A stretch of 64,000 nt of DNA from Winogradskyella sp. (GTDB taxonomy: Bacteria; Bacteroidota; Bacteroidia; Flavobacteriales; Flavobacteriaceae), in NCBI RefSeq assembly GCF_028289625.1, contig NZ_JANQOM010000013.1, positions 124,001 to 188,000 on the forward strand. Reading direction: 5' to 3'. Shown in pieces: positions 1 to 8,007 of this stretch (the stretch's first letter is position 1; every line of letters starts with the position of its first letter). A program made the translations under genes and the position numbers. The notes under the pieces were generated by a model that was not told the DNA's origin, did not search any database, and saw only the letters and a list, made by a program, of their open reading frames with translations.

Positions 1-459
1 CAGAAGCATGGTTTGAGACCAGATATCATTTCAATCGCAAAAGGTATGGGTAATGGATTTCCTGTTGGAGGTATTTTAATCCATCCATCCATAAAACCAT
101 CATTTGGCTTGTTAGGCACCACTTTTGGCGGTAACCATTTGGCTTGTGCTGCTACCCTATCGGTCTTGGACGTTATTGAAAGTGAAAATTTGATGCAAAA
201 TGCAGCCGATATTTCTGAATATTTTCAGGAAAAAGCAAAACAGCTTCCTAAACTAAAGGCCATCAAAGGCAGGGGATTAATGCTTGGCCTGGAGTTTGAT
301 TTCCCGATTTCAGAATTGCGAAAACAGCTCATTTTCAAGCATCACATATTTACAGGAAGTGCTAAAAATCCGAATCTCATTCGAATACTTCCTCCATTAA
401 CGGTTCAAAAAGTACATATCGATATGCTTTTTGAAGCATTGAAAACAGAACTTGATTAA
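1..459 (+). CDS. argD: Acetylornithine/succinylornithine aminotransferase, C-terminal part
   Basis: This is the 3' part of a class III PLP aminotransferase; the reading frame is open from base 1, so the gene starts before the window. The motif SIAKGMGNGFPVGG carries the lysine expected to bind PLP, and FGGNHLACAATLSVLDVIE is the usual following block. The enzyme transfers an amino group from glutamate to N-acyl-glutamate semialdehyde, giving N-acyl-ornithine in cytoplasmic arginine synthesis. It ends 1 nt before the next gene's ATG, so it heads an arg operon whose upstream genes lie outside. Whether the acyl group is acetyl or succinyl cannot be read from this part. Confidence 0.93.
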   Translation, partial: QKHGLRPDIISIAKGMGNGFPVGGILIHPSIKPSFGLLGTTFGGNHLACAATLSVLDVIESENLMQNAADISEYFQEKAKQLPKLKAIKGRGLMLGLEFDFPISELRKQLIFKHHIFTGSAKNPNLIRILPPLTVQKVHIDMLFEALKTELD

Positions 460-460
460 T

Positions 461-1402
461 ATGCTACATTACACATCCATATCCGACATTTCAAACCTTT
501 CAACACTAATAAAGGAGGCGATTGCATTGAAGCGTAACCCTTTTCAGTTTGAAACCTTAGGGAAGCATAAAACGTTGGTCATGCTCTTTTTTAATGCAAG
601 TTTAAGAACACGGTTAAGCACTGCGAAAGCAGCAGAGCAATTAGGTATGCACACTATGATTCTGAATGTTGAAAACACCTGGAACCTAGAATTTGAAGAT
701 GGCACTGTAATGAACCTGAATGCTTCAGAACATATTAAGGAGGCGGCTCAAGTGATATCGCAATACGCTGATGTTATTGCAATTCGCGCATTTCCAGACC
801 TAAAAGACAAAGCCAAAGATGAGTCTGAAATTATAATTAATGGTTTCAAAAAGTACGCTTCCGTACCAGTCATTAGTATGGAAAGTTCAACGGCGCATCC
901 CTTGCAAGCTTTGGCAGATGCGATTACCATTACAGAACTATCGGAAAAACAAAGACCAAAGGTGGTGTTGTCTTGGGCACCGCATCCAAAGGCTTTACCA
1001 CATGCGGTTGCCAATTCATTTGTAACGATGATGCAGCAGTTAGAGGTGGATTTTGAAATTACCCATCCCGAAGGTTACGAACTGAATCCTGAAATCACAA
1101 AAAGTACCAGAATCAATAATAATCAGAATGAGGCTTTAAAACATGCGGATTTTGTATATGTAAAAAATTGGAGCAGCTATTCGGATTATGGAAAAATATT
1201 GAATGAAGATCCCAATTGGATAATGACTAAAAATAAGTTAGGTCATGCTAAATTTATGCATTGTTTGCCCGTAAGACGAAATGTTGTGGTTGAGGATGCA
1301 GTGTTGGATAGTGAACAATCCGTTGCTATTGAGCAAGCCAACAATAGGACGTATGCCGCGCAAGTGGTACTTAAGAAAATACTTGAAAACTTAAATGAAT
1401 AA
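461..1402 (+). CDS. argF': N-acyl-ornithine carbamoyltransferase (succinyl/acetylornithine type)
   Basis: A 313-residue carbamoyltransferase. The ATG at 461 follows the argD stop by 1 nt and is preferred to an in-frame TTG at 452. The carbamoyl-phosphate site reads ASLRTRLS (residues 46-53), as in the acetyl/succinylornithine class, where ornithine transcarbamylases have STRTR. HCLPVRRN lies near the C-terminus. It should carbamoylate N-acyl-ornithine to N-acyl-citrulline. Residue 89 is Ser in ASEH. As I recall, this aligns with Pro90 of the Bacteroides fragilis succinylornithine enzyme and Glu92 of the Xanthomonas acetylornithine enzyme, which favours succinylornithine. No classical ArgF is seen, so the operon runs through acyl-citrulline. 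Confidence 0.92.
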   Translation: MLHYTSISDISNLSTLIKEAIALKRNPFQFETLGKHKTLVMLFFNASLRTRLSTAKAAEQLGMHTMILNVENTWNLEFEDGTVMNLNASEHIKEAAQVISQYADVIAIRAFPDLKDKAKDESEIIINGFKKYASVPVISMESSTAHPLQALADAITITELSEKQRPKVVLSWAPHPKALPHAVANSFVTMMQQLEVDFEITHPEGYELNPEITKSTRINNNQNEALKHADFVYVKNWSSYSDYGKILNEDPNWIMTKNKLGHAKFMHCLPVRRNVVVEDAVLDSEQSVAIEQANNRTYAAQVVLKKILENLNE

Positions 1403-1403
1403 T

Positions 1404-1465
1404 GTCATTCAGAACTAAGTGAAGAATCTTTTGGATTAGAGATTCTTCGTTTCACTCAGAATGAC
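1404..1465. repeat. REP-like inverted repeat between argF' and argB
   Basis: Two 26-nt imperfect arms (1404-1429 and 1440-1465) start with GTCATTC and end with GAATGAC. The inner perfect part is GAAGAATCT/AGATTCTTC around a short loop. It fills nearly the whole 74-bp gap, so it will form a stable hairpin in the arg mRNA. The sequence resembles dispersed intergenic repeats of flavobacterial genomes, and a related element lies at 38932. It has no U-tract, so it is not a standard terminator. Confidence 0.8.
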
Positions 1466-1476
1466 AAAAACGAATA

Positions 1477-2253
1477 ATGAAAACATTAAAAATCATAAAA
1501 ATCGGCGGAAACATTATTGATGACTCAAAGGCATTATCAGACTTTTTGAAGCAATTTGCCAAGTTAGAAGGGCTTAAAGTACTGGTTCATGGTGGTGGAA
1601 AATCGGCTTCAAAATTAGCCGACCAAATGCATGTTCCTGTAAAAATGTATAAAGGTAGGCGGATTACGGATTCGGATACTTTAGATATCATCACCATGGT
1701 TTATGCTGGGAAAATCAATACAACTATTGTAGCCCAACTGCAGGCAAATCATTGCAATTCCATTGGGTTTTCTGGTGCTGATGGCAATACGATTATTTCA
1801 GAAAAGAGACCTGTAACACCTATTGATTTTGGGTTTGTTGGTGATATCAAAACCGTTGACACTAGTGTTTTAGAACTACTACTGACTAACAACATCACAC
1901 CTGTATTTTGTGCCATAACGCATGATGTGAAAGGTCAGTTATTAAACACCAATGCTGATACCATTGCTTCAGAATTGGCCATCGGTTTTGCAAAAACATT
2001 CAAAACGGAACTGTATTACTGCTTTGAAAAAAATGGTGTACTAGAGAATGTTGCTGATGATAATTCTGTTATTCAACAGATTAATACAGAAACCTATCAA
2101 ACACTCATTGACCAAGGTGTTATAGCGGATGGGATGCTTCCAAAATTGACCAATTGCTTTAATGCCATTAACCACAATGTGTGTAAAGTTTGTATTGGGA
2201 AACCAGATATGTTATTTCAATCAAAATCTATCCATACAACCATTCAAAAATGA
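1477..2253 (+). CDS. argB: N-acetylglutamate (N-acylglutamate) kinase
   Basis: A 258-residue amino-acid kinase that phosphorylates N-acyl-glutamate, the second step of arginine synthesis. IKIGGN (residues 7-12) and VHGGGK (37-42) form the ATP/substrate glycine loops. NTNADTIASELA and DGMLPKL correspond to the conserved NvNaD and GGMiPK motifs. It lacks a long N-terminal helix, a helix that in known arginine-sensitive kinases supports the feedback-inhibited hexamer; inferring insensitivity from that is tentative. Its last 4 nt overlap the start of the deacylase gene (ATGA), so the two are translationally coupled. Confidence 0.94.
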   Translation: MKTLKIIKIGGNIIDDSKALSDFLKQFAKLEGLKVLVHGGGKSASKLADQMHVPVKMYKGRRITDSDTLDIITMVYAGKINTTIVAQLQANHCNSIGFSGADGNTIISEKRPVTPIDFGFVGDIKTVDTSVLELLLTNNITPVFCAITHDVKGQLLNTNADTIASELAIGFAKTFKTELYYCFEKNGVLENVADDNSVIQQINTETYQTLIDQGVIADGMLPKLTNCFNAINHNVCKVCIGKPDMLFQSKSIHTTIQK

Positions 2254-3311
2254 TAAAGACACTGACCGCTGAAGCTATTGCTTTATTAAAGCAACTCATA
2301 GAGACACCTTCGTTTTCTTCCGAAGAAGAACAAACCGCTTTGCTTATCGAACAATGGTTTACAAGACATAATATTCCTTACAAACGGCAAAAAAATAATG
2401 TTTGGGCTACCAATAAGCATTTCAATAAAGATAAACAGACGTTGCTTCTCAATTCGCATCACGATACCGTAAAACCGAATAACGGCTATACCAAAGATCC
2501 ATTTAAAGCCATTGTAGACGATGGAAAACTATACGGTTTGGGCAGTAATGATGCAGGTGGTTGTTTGGTATCACTTTTAGGAACCTTCACCTATTTCTAT
2601 AAAAAGAAAAATCTCGATTATAATTTAGTTATGGTGGCTTCGGCTGAAGAAGAAAGTAGTGGTCAGAATGGTTTAAACAGTATGCTATCGGTTATTCCAA
2701 AAATTGATGTCGCCATTGTTGGTGAGCCCACTTTGATGCATTTAGCTATTGCCGAAAAAGGGTTGGTGGTTTTTGATGCTAAAGTTAAAGGTACGGCAAG
2801 CCATGCGGCGCATCCCAATGATGATAATGCGATTTACAATACCATTAATGTACTGAAATGGTTTCAGGAGTTTAAGTTTGATAAAAAATCACCTGTGCTT
2901 GGTGATGTTAAAATGACGGTTACCCAAATTAATGCTGGCAAACAACACAATGCCGTCCCTTCAGAAGTGGATTTGGTCATTGATGTCCGCGTTAATGATA
3001 AATATACCAATGCCGAGATTGCAGACATACTGAAGAAGACATCACCTTGTTCGCGTATAGAACCGCGAAGTTTACGACTCAATTCATCATCTATTCCTGT
3101 ACATCACGATTTGGTAAAAGCTGGTATCGCCTTGGGCAGGGACACATATGGATCTCCAACCTTATCTGATCAAGCAGCATTGAGTTGTCCGTCATTAAAG
3201 TTAGGGCCTGGTGATAGTCAACGTTCGCATACAGCAGATGAATTCATTTATTTGTCCGAAATTGAGGAAGGAATAAAAATTTATATTGCATTGTTGGAAA
3301 AGGTGCTATGA
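2250..3311 (+). CDS. argE: M20-family deacylase, predicted N-acyl-citrulline deacylase (ArgE-like)
   Basis: A 353-residue zinc amidohydrolase. The ATG at 2250 overlaps the argB stop and is the natural start; a reading from 2190 would lie inside argB. Metal and catalytic motifs of family M20 are visible: NSHHDTVKP, GSNDAGG, ASAEEESSG (the tandem Glu pair), VGEPT and the dimerisation-domain TASHAAHP, then SQRSHTADE near the end. Because the operon encodes the acyl-ornithine carbamoyltransferase, the substrate should be N-acetyl- or N-succinyl-citrulline, not acetylornithine. This follows the Xanthomonas/Bacteroides route and is inference from context. Confidence 0.9.
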   Translation: MIKTLTAEAIALLKQLIETPSFSSEEEQTALLIEQWFTRHNIPYKRQKNNVWATNKHFNKDKQTLLLNSHHDTVKPNNGYTKDPFKAIVDDGKLYGLGSNDAGGCLVSLLGTFTYFYKKKNLDYNLVMVASAEEESSGQNGLNSMLSVIPKIDVAIVGEPTLMHLAIAEKGLVVFDAKVKGTASHAAHPNDDNAIYNTINVLKWFQEFKFDKKSPVLGDVKMTVTQINAGKQHNAVPSEVDLVIDVRVNDKYTNAEIADILKKTSPCSRIEPRSLRLNSSSIPVHHDLVKAGIALGRDTYGSPTLSDQAALSCPSLKLGPGDSQRSHTADEFIYLSEIEEGIKIYIALLEKVL

Positions 3312-3433
3312 AAGAATATAGAGACAAGATACAAGAACCATGAGAAAAGACTTGAAATTATAAAATGATTCGTCTTTTTTCTATAAGCGAAGCGCTCTTG
3401 ATTCTAAAATTTTAAGAATTAAAATTTGTTATT

Positions 3434-4705
3434 ATGAAACTCTGGGACAAAGGCTACTCAATCGATAAAAAAATAGAACAATTTACAGTCGGAAACGATC
3501 GAGAAATTGATTTGCATATTGCTGCATACGATGTGCAAGCCTCGTTAGCACATGCCATCATGTTAGAATCCATAGGCATTTTAACGTCTAAAGAGCTAAC
3601 TCAACTTAAAGTAGGGTTGAATGCCATTTCAGCATCTATCGACAGCGAAGATTTTGTTATTGAAAACACCTTTGAGGATGTGCATTCTAAAATTGAATTT
3701 GAACTCATCAAATCCTTAGGTGAGGTCGGAAAAAAAATCCACACGGCACGTTCTAGAAATGATCAGGTTTTGGTGGCTTTACAATTGTACTATAAAGACA
3801 ATCTAAAACAGATTAATGATAAGATTAAAACATTCTTTGAAACCCTTCTAAGCCTAGCAGAAACCCACAAAGATCAACTATTACCTGGTTACACGCATTT
3901 GCAAGTGGCTATGCCATCGTCGTTTGGCTTATGGTTCTCGGCTTATGCCGAATTATTGATTGACGATGTTTATGTGCTTAATGCGGTGTCTAAAATTGTG
4001 GATCAAAATCCTTTGGGCTCTGCTGCAGGTTATGGGAGTTCGTTTCCTATTGATAGAGCGTTAACCACTAAAGAACTCAATTTTTCAACCTTAAAATACA
4101 ACGTTGTTGCCGCACAACTCAGCCGAGGAAAAAGTGAACGTACCATTGCCAGTGCCTTGGGTGGATTATGCAATACCATGGCTCGTTTTGCGATGGATAT
4201 TTGCCTCTACATGAGCCAGAATTTTGGATTTATAAGTTTCCCAGACGAGCTGACTACAGGCAGCAGTATTATGCCTCACAAAAAGAATCCTGATGTGTTT
4301 GAATTGATTAGAGGCAAGTGCAATAAGATTCAAGCCTTACATACCGAAATGCTACTGGTTACCAATAATCTGCCTAGTGGTTACCATCGCGATTTTCAGT
4401 TGTTAAAGGAAAACATGATCAATGCTTTGGAAGATGTTAAGGACATTCTCGATATTTTCAACTATGCCATTCAGCAAATCATCGTTAAGGATATCGACTT
4501 GAATGATGAAAAATACAAGTATCTCTTTACGGTTGACAGCATCAATAATCTGGTGGTTGATGGTATGTCGTTTAGAGAAGCCTATAAAGAGATTGGTAGT
4601 CAAGTACAAAACAATACCTATGAACCTGATTTAGGTAAACCACATACGCATCTGGGGAGTATAGGAAATTTATGTTTGGATGAGATTAAGGCGAAGTTTC
4701 CTTGA
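3434..4705 (+). CDS. argH: Argininosuccinate lyase
   Basis: A 423-residue member of the fumarase/aspartase superfamily. It cleaves argininosuccinate to arginine and fumarate, the last step of the pathway. The signature GSSIMPHKKNPD holds the catalytic serine loop, and HTARSRNDQV and TPGYTH-like LLPGYTHLQ are the other conserved blocks. It is separated from the deacylase by 122 bp without a clear terminator, so it may be part of the same transcript. It is somewhat shorter than the usual 455-470 residues but has all three regions. argG is not in the window. Confidence 0.96.
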   Translation: MKLWDKGYSIDKKIEQFTVGNDREIDLHIAAYDVQASLAHAIMLESIGILTSKELTQLKVGLNAISASIDSEDFVIENTFEDVHSKIEFELIKSLGEVGKKIHTARSRNDQVLVALQLYYKDNLKQINDKIKTFFETLLSLAETHKDQLLPGYTHLQVAMPSSFGLWFSAYAELLIDDVYVLNAVSKIVDQNPLGSAAGYGSSFPIDRALTTKELNFSTLKYNVVAAQLSRGKSERTIASALGGLCNTMARFAMDICLYMSQNFGFISFPDELTTGSSIMPHKKNPDVFELIRGKCNKIQALHTEMLLVTNNLPSGYHRDFQLLKENMINALEDVKDILDIFNYAIQQIIVKDIDLNDEKYKYLFTVDSINNLVVDGMSFREAYKEIGSQVQNNTYEPDLGKPHTHLGSIGNLCLDEIKAKFP

Positions 4706-5025
4706 GAGTTTGTACTAAATTAACTTAGCATTACTGTTTTTATTATAGTAATAACTATTTTTATATTGATATAGAAAGTTAAAAGAGGGTATCGAAATTC
4801 ACATACAATAGATTAATTTTTTATATATTTATGATAACCCTTAAGAATGAGATTTTCGCTCGATTTAATCTCAATTAATAACGCTTTAATTTTAATGTTA
4901 TTCTCCTTTTGCTTAATGCATATTGGGAATTATTAACGTATTTATGGTAAACCGTAAAGTACTTTTTTAAGTTTAAGTTATTTTGGTTTATCAATCTATA
5001 GGCATTAACTTTTTAATAATTTGAA
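4706..5025. other. AT-rich spacer between argH and the accessory island
   Basis: A 320-bp, strongly AT-rich stretch with no credible gene. A 7-bp inverted repeat (4848-4854 with 4867-4873) is present but lacks a U-tract. A 7-of-8 match to the Bacteroidota -7 box (TATTTTGG, 4979-4986) lies about 40 bp upstream of the island's first GTG and is the best promoter candidate, but it has no good -33 partner. No direct repeats or tRNA remnant marking an integration site were found. Confidence 0.5.
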
Positions 5026-5907
5026 GTGAATTTTAAAACTTATCAGGAAAAAGCGAAGAAAACTATTCAGAAATATGTGAACGATGAAGATATTGATGGA
5101 ATGATTCCCTTTTTAGGAATGGTCGGAGAAACTGGGTCTGTAATCACAGAATTAAAAAAGAAGATTAGAGATGGTGATGGGTATAATAATTTTAAGCCAC
5201 AGTTGGAAGAAGAGCTAGGAGATGTATTATGGTATATATCTACAATAGCGACTGAGAATGATATTGACTTAGAAAGTATTGCCATAAAAAATATAGAAAA
5301 AATAACCGACAGGTTTTCTGACAAAGATTCTTCTAATTTCAAAAATTACGATGATATTTACCCAAAAGAGGAACAGTTTCCAAAAGAGTTTGAAATTGAT
5401 TTTCAGGAATTTGATGAAAAAGGGAGGAAGAAATTGAAAATAATTCTTAATGGGCATGAGCAACTAGGAGATAGTCTTACTGATAATGCTCATGAGGATG
5501 ACGGTTATAGATATCATGATATATTCCACTTTGGATATGTAGCTTATCTAGGATGGTCACCAGTTATTCGAAAACTAATGAGAAACAAAAGAAAAAGTCA
5601 ACCCAGTACTGATGAAGTTGAGGATGGTGCTAGAGCTCAAATAACTGAGGAGTTAATAACCCTTTATATATACAGTCATGCTCAAAACCATCAGTTGTTC
5701 AAGTATAGTAACAGAGTGGATACAGACATATTAAAAACAATTCAAAAATTGGTGAATAAAATTGAAGTAAATGATTGTACTGCGAGTCAATGGGAAACTG
5801 CAATAATAAACTCTTACAAGGTTTTTGATGAACTAAAGAAAAATAATGGCGGCAGAGTTCTTGTCAGTTTGAAGAATAGAAAATTAATATATATAGGTAC
5901 AAATTAG
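5026..5907 (+). CDS. MazG-like nucleotide pyrophosphohydrolase with MazG_C domain
   Basis: A 293-residue protein with a GTG start. Residues about 5-95 form an all-helical MazG-type NTP pyrophosphatase module (GMVGETGSVITELKKK, then EEELGDVLWYI with the ExxD motif at 63-66). The second Glu of the canonical GExGE metal motif is Ser38. Residues about 115-290 match the MazG C-terminal domain (DDGYRYHDIFHFGYVAYLGW, RKLMRNKRKS, EDGARAQITEE). The likely role is hydrolysing or sensing a (modified) nucleoside triphosphate. It is the first gene of a six-gene, same-strand cluster, and the next gene starts directly after its stop. The sequence is more AT-rich than the flanking arg and glt genes, consistent with transfer. 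Confidence 0.82.
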   Translation: MNFKTYQEKAKKTIQKYVNDEDIDGMIPFLGMVGETGSVITELKKKIRDGDGYNNFKPQLEEELGDVLWYISTIATENDIDLESIAIKNIEKITDRFSDKDSSNFKNYDDIYPKEEQFPKEFEIDFQEFDEKGRKKLKIILNGHEQLGDSLTDNAHEDDGYRYHDIFHFGYVAYLGWSPVIRKLMRNKRKSQPSTDEVEDGARAQITEELITLYIYSHAQNHQLFKYSNRVDTDILKTIQKLVNKIEVNDCTASQWETAIINSYKVFDELKKNNGGRVLVSLKNRKLIYIGTN

Positions 5908-6897
5908 GTGGATATAGTGATTAAAAAAAGTAAACCCAAGAAGAGTATAGTATTTAATACTTACTGGGAGTTTGCCCATAAAAGACAAGAAGTTTTTTTT
6001 AATAAAATTAAGAAGAAAAATGTATTAACAAATGACAAAATTTTAAAGAAGTATAAATTCACTAATGCATATAGAGCTTCAGATCGTGTAAGTCAGTTTT
6101 TAATACAGAACGTAATTTATAATAAAGAGTATTCCCCTGCAGATTTGTTCTTTAGAATCATCATATTTAAAACCTTCAATAAGATAGAAACTTGGAAGGT
6201 TCTACAAAATACAATGAATGATATTAGATGGGGTAATTATGACTTTAAACTCTACGATACTATTCTTACTAATCATATGAATAAAGGTAACTCGATTTAT
6301 TCTGGTGCTTATATAATGACTTCTGGCAAATCCAGTTTTGGATATAGTAAAAAGCACAGAAATCATTTAAGACTGATTGAATTAATGATGAAAGATGCTT
6401 TACATGAAAAAATACAAAATGCAACAACTTTAGAAGATGTATTTAATCAGTTTAAAGATTATCCTACATTAGGTGATTTTCTGGCATATCAGTATACTAT
6501 AGATGTAAATTATAGCACCTTAATAGACTTTTCAGAGATGGATTTTGTAATGCCAGGTCCTGGTGCAAAAGATGGTATAAAAAAATGCTTTGTGGATTTA
6601 GGAGATTACCAACTAAACGATGTAATTAAATATACATGTAATCTGCAAGTAAGTGAGTTTAAAAGAATGAATATTAACTTCTCAGATTTATGGGGAAGAT
6701 CTTTAAGTTTAATAGATTGTCAAAACCTATTTTGTGAAGTAGACAAATATTCAAGGGTTGCTCATCCTAATATAAAAGGAATATCAGGAAGAACTAGAAT
6801 TAAACAAAAATATAATTCAAATAATGAAGAAATAAACTATTGGTATCCACCTAAATGGAGCTTAAATCACAAAATAGAAAAGATGTATGAAAAATAA
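5908..6897 (+). CDS. 5-hmdU DNA kinase helical-domain-like / DNA-base hypermodification family protein
   Basis: A 329-residue protein with a GTG start that abuts the preceding stop. I recognise the conserved blocks of the family described from hypermodified-DNA phages and bacterial operons (HMUDK_hel, close to the alpha-glutamyl/putrescinyl thymine pyrophosphorylase group). These are YWEFAHKRQEVFF, YKFTNAYRASDRVSQFLI, IFKTFNKIETW, GDFLAYQYTIDVNYSTLIDF, PGPGAKDGIKKCF, DCQNLFCEVDKYSRVAHP and YWYPPKWSLN. There is no Walker A motif, so it is not a kinase on its own. The exact subfamily is uncertain. The role is presumably recognition or processing of a nucleotide or DNA base. Its last 11 nt overlap the TIR gene. 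Confidence 0.7.
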   Translation: MDIVIKKSKPKKSIVFNTYWEFAHKRQEVFFNKIKKKNVLTNDKILKKYKFTNAYRASDRVSQFLIQNVIYNKEYSPADLFFRIIIFKTFNKIETWKVLQNTMNDIRWGNYDFKLYDTILTNHMNKGNSIYSGAYIMTSGKSSFGYSKKHRNHLRLIELMMKDALHEKIQNATTLEDVFNQFKDYPTLGDFLAYQYTIDVNYSTLIDFSEMDFVMPGPGAKDGIKKCFVDLGDYQLNDVIKYTCNLQVSEFKRMNINFSDLWGRSLSLIDCQNLFCEVDKYSRVAHPNIKGISGRTRIKQKYNSNNEEINYWYPPKWSLNHKIEKMYEK

Positions 6898-7369
6898 AGA
6901 GAAAAATGTTTTTATAAGCCACTATAATAAAGACGAGAAACAGATTCAAAATCTTAAAAATTTATTATCAAAAAAAGGATATACAATAAAGAATAGCTCT
7001 ATTGATAGTACAAAGCCAAATCGGGCAACTAATCCAGAATATATTAAAAGACTTTTAAGGCTTAGAATTAATTGGGCTGGAAAATTTATAGTACTTATAG
7101 GTAAAAATACCCACACAAGAAGTTGGGTTGATTGGGAAATTCAAAAAGCCCATGAAAAAGGAAAAAAAATAATAGGTGTTTATTTGAACGGACTTAAAGA
7201 AAAAGTAAAATTACCTGAGAACTTGAATAAATATGGCCATGAAGTATTAGCTTGGAATTCGGATGCAATAATTGATTCACTTGAGAACAATGAGCGAACT
7301 CCTCAATGGCAAAATCCAGATGGGACTGCAAGAGAATCCTATTGGAAGAATAAAACATCAAATTGTTAG
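6887..7369 (+). CDS. ThsB-like TIR-domain protein
   Basis: A 160-residue single-domain protein of the MTH538/ThsB-type TIR family. The N-terminal strand and loop read NVFISHYNKDEKQIQNL. The motif SWVDWEIQKAHEKGKKIIG contains the WxxxE arrangement (W80, E84), with Glu84 as the predicted NAD-cleaving residue. In Thoeris, ThsB proteins convert NAD+ to a cyclic-ADP-ribose-like signal after phage infection; no ThsA homologue is encoded here. The start overlaps the preceding gene by 11 nt, indicating co-translation. A role as the sensor/signal synthase of the island is inference. Confidence 0.8.
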   Translation: MKNKEKNVFISHYNKDEKQIQNLKNLLSKKGYTIKNSSIDSTKPNRATNPEYIKRLLRLRINWAGKFIVLIGKNTHTRSWVDWEIQKAHEKGKKIIGVYLNGLKEKVKLPENLNKYGHEVLAWNSDAIIDSLENNERTPQWQNPDGTARESYWKNKTSNC

Positions 7370-7374
7370 CAGCA

Positions 7375-7995
7375 ATGGAAATGTATTCTTATGTTGTTGC
7401 TAGAGACTTTGGTTTTGCACCTAATCCGTATGGAGAGTATTGTACTCTAGCAACTTGCAAGCCAAAAATCAGAGAAAAAGCACAAATTGGTGATTGGGTC
7501 ATAGGAACAGGGGCTACAGGATATAATCTTCGAAATCACTTAGTCTTTGCCATGAAAGTTGAAGAAAAAATTAAGTTTCAGTCTTATTGGGATGATTTAA
7601 GATTTCAATACAAAAAGCCTATTATGAATGGTAGTCTAGTACAAATGTACGGTGATAACATATATTCTTTTGATAAGGAAAAAAATACTTGGAATCAATT
7701 AGAGTCGCATCATAGTCATCCTGATGGCACCATAAATACTCATAACTTGGATAGAGACATAGGTGGTAAGAATGTATTGATTTCTAGTTACTTTTTTTAT
7801 TTTGGAAAAAACGCTATCGAGATTCCTAATAGATATAGAGAAGTGGTTAAATCTGGTCCAGGCTATAAAAAAAATATTGATACGGAAATAAAAAATGGGG
7901 TTGTAAATTATTTAATCAAAAACTATCAATTAGGCTATCACTCTGATCCAGTTCATTTTAGTGGAGGGTTCAAAATATATGATGGTGTTTCCTAA
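7375..7995 (+). CDS. Nmad2-like (nucleotide modification associated domain 2) protein
   Basis: A 206-residue protein. The ATG at 7375 (5 nt after the TIR stop) is chosen; ATG 7381 is an alternative, and the TTG at 7363 would overlap. It carries the blocks typical of Nmad2: YSYVVARDFGFAPNPYGEY, CTLATCKPKIREKAQIGDWV, IGTGATG, and further down NVLISSYFFYFG. The family was defined by comparative genomics as associated with modified DNA bases; its biochemistry is unknown to me. Located between two TIR genes, it may sense or alter a nucleotide used or made by them. That role is inference. Confidence 0.75.
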   Translation: MEMYSYVVARDFGFAPNPYGEYCTLATCKPKIREKAQIGDWVIGTGATGYNLRNHLVFAMKVEEKIKFQSYWDDLRFQYKKPIMNGSLVQMYGDNIYSFDKEKNTWNQLESHHSHPDGTINTHNLDRDIGGKNVLISSYFFYFGKNAIEIPNRYREVVKSGPGYKKNIDTEIKNGVVNYLIKNYQLGYHSDPVHFSGGFKIYDGVS

Positions 7996-8007
7996 AATAT
8001 AAAGAAC

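Noticed and set aside
2190..2249. Upstream extension of the argE-like gene
   Set aside because: It lies entirely inside argB in another frame; the ATG in the ATGA overlap is the natural start.
4706..5025. Integration site or tRNA fragment at the island's left edge
   Set aside because: No tRNA-like arm or direct repeat matching the right edge (9250-9393) was found by eye.
6300..6360. Possible Walker A motif (MTSGKSS) in the HMUDK-like protein
   Set aside because: The required Gly five residues before GK is absent, so it does not fit GxxxxGK[ST].
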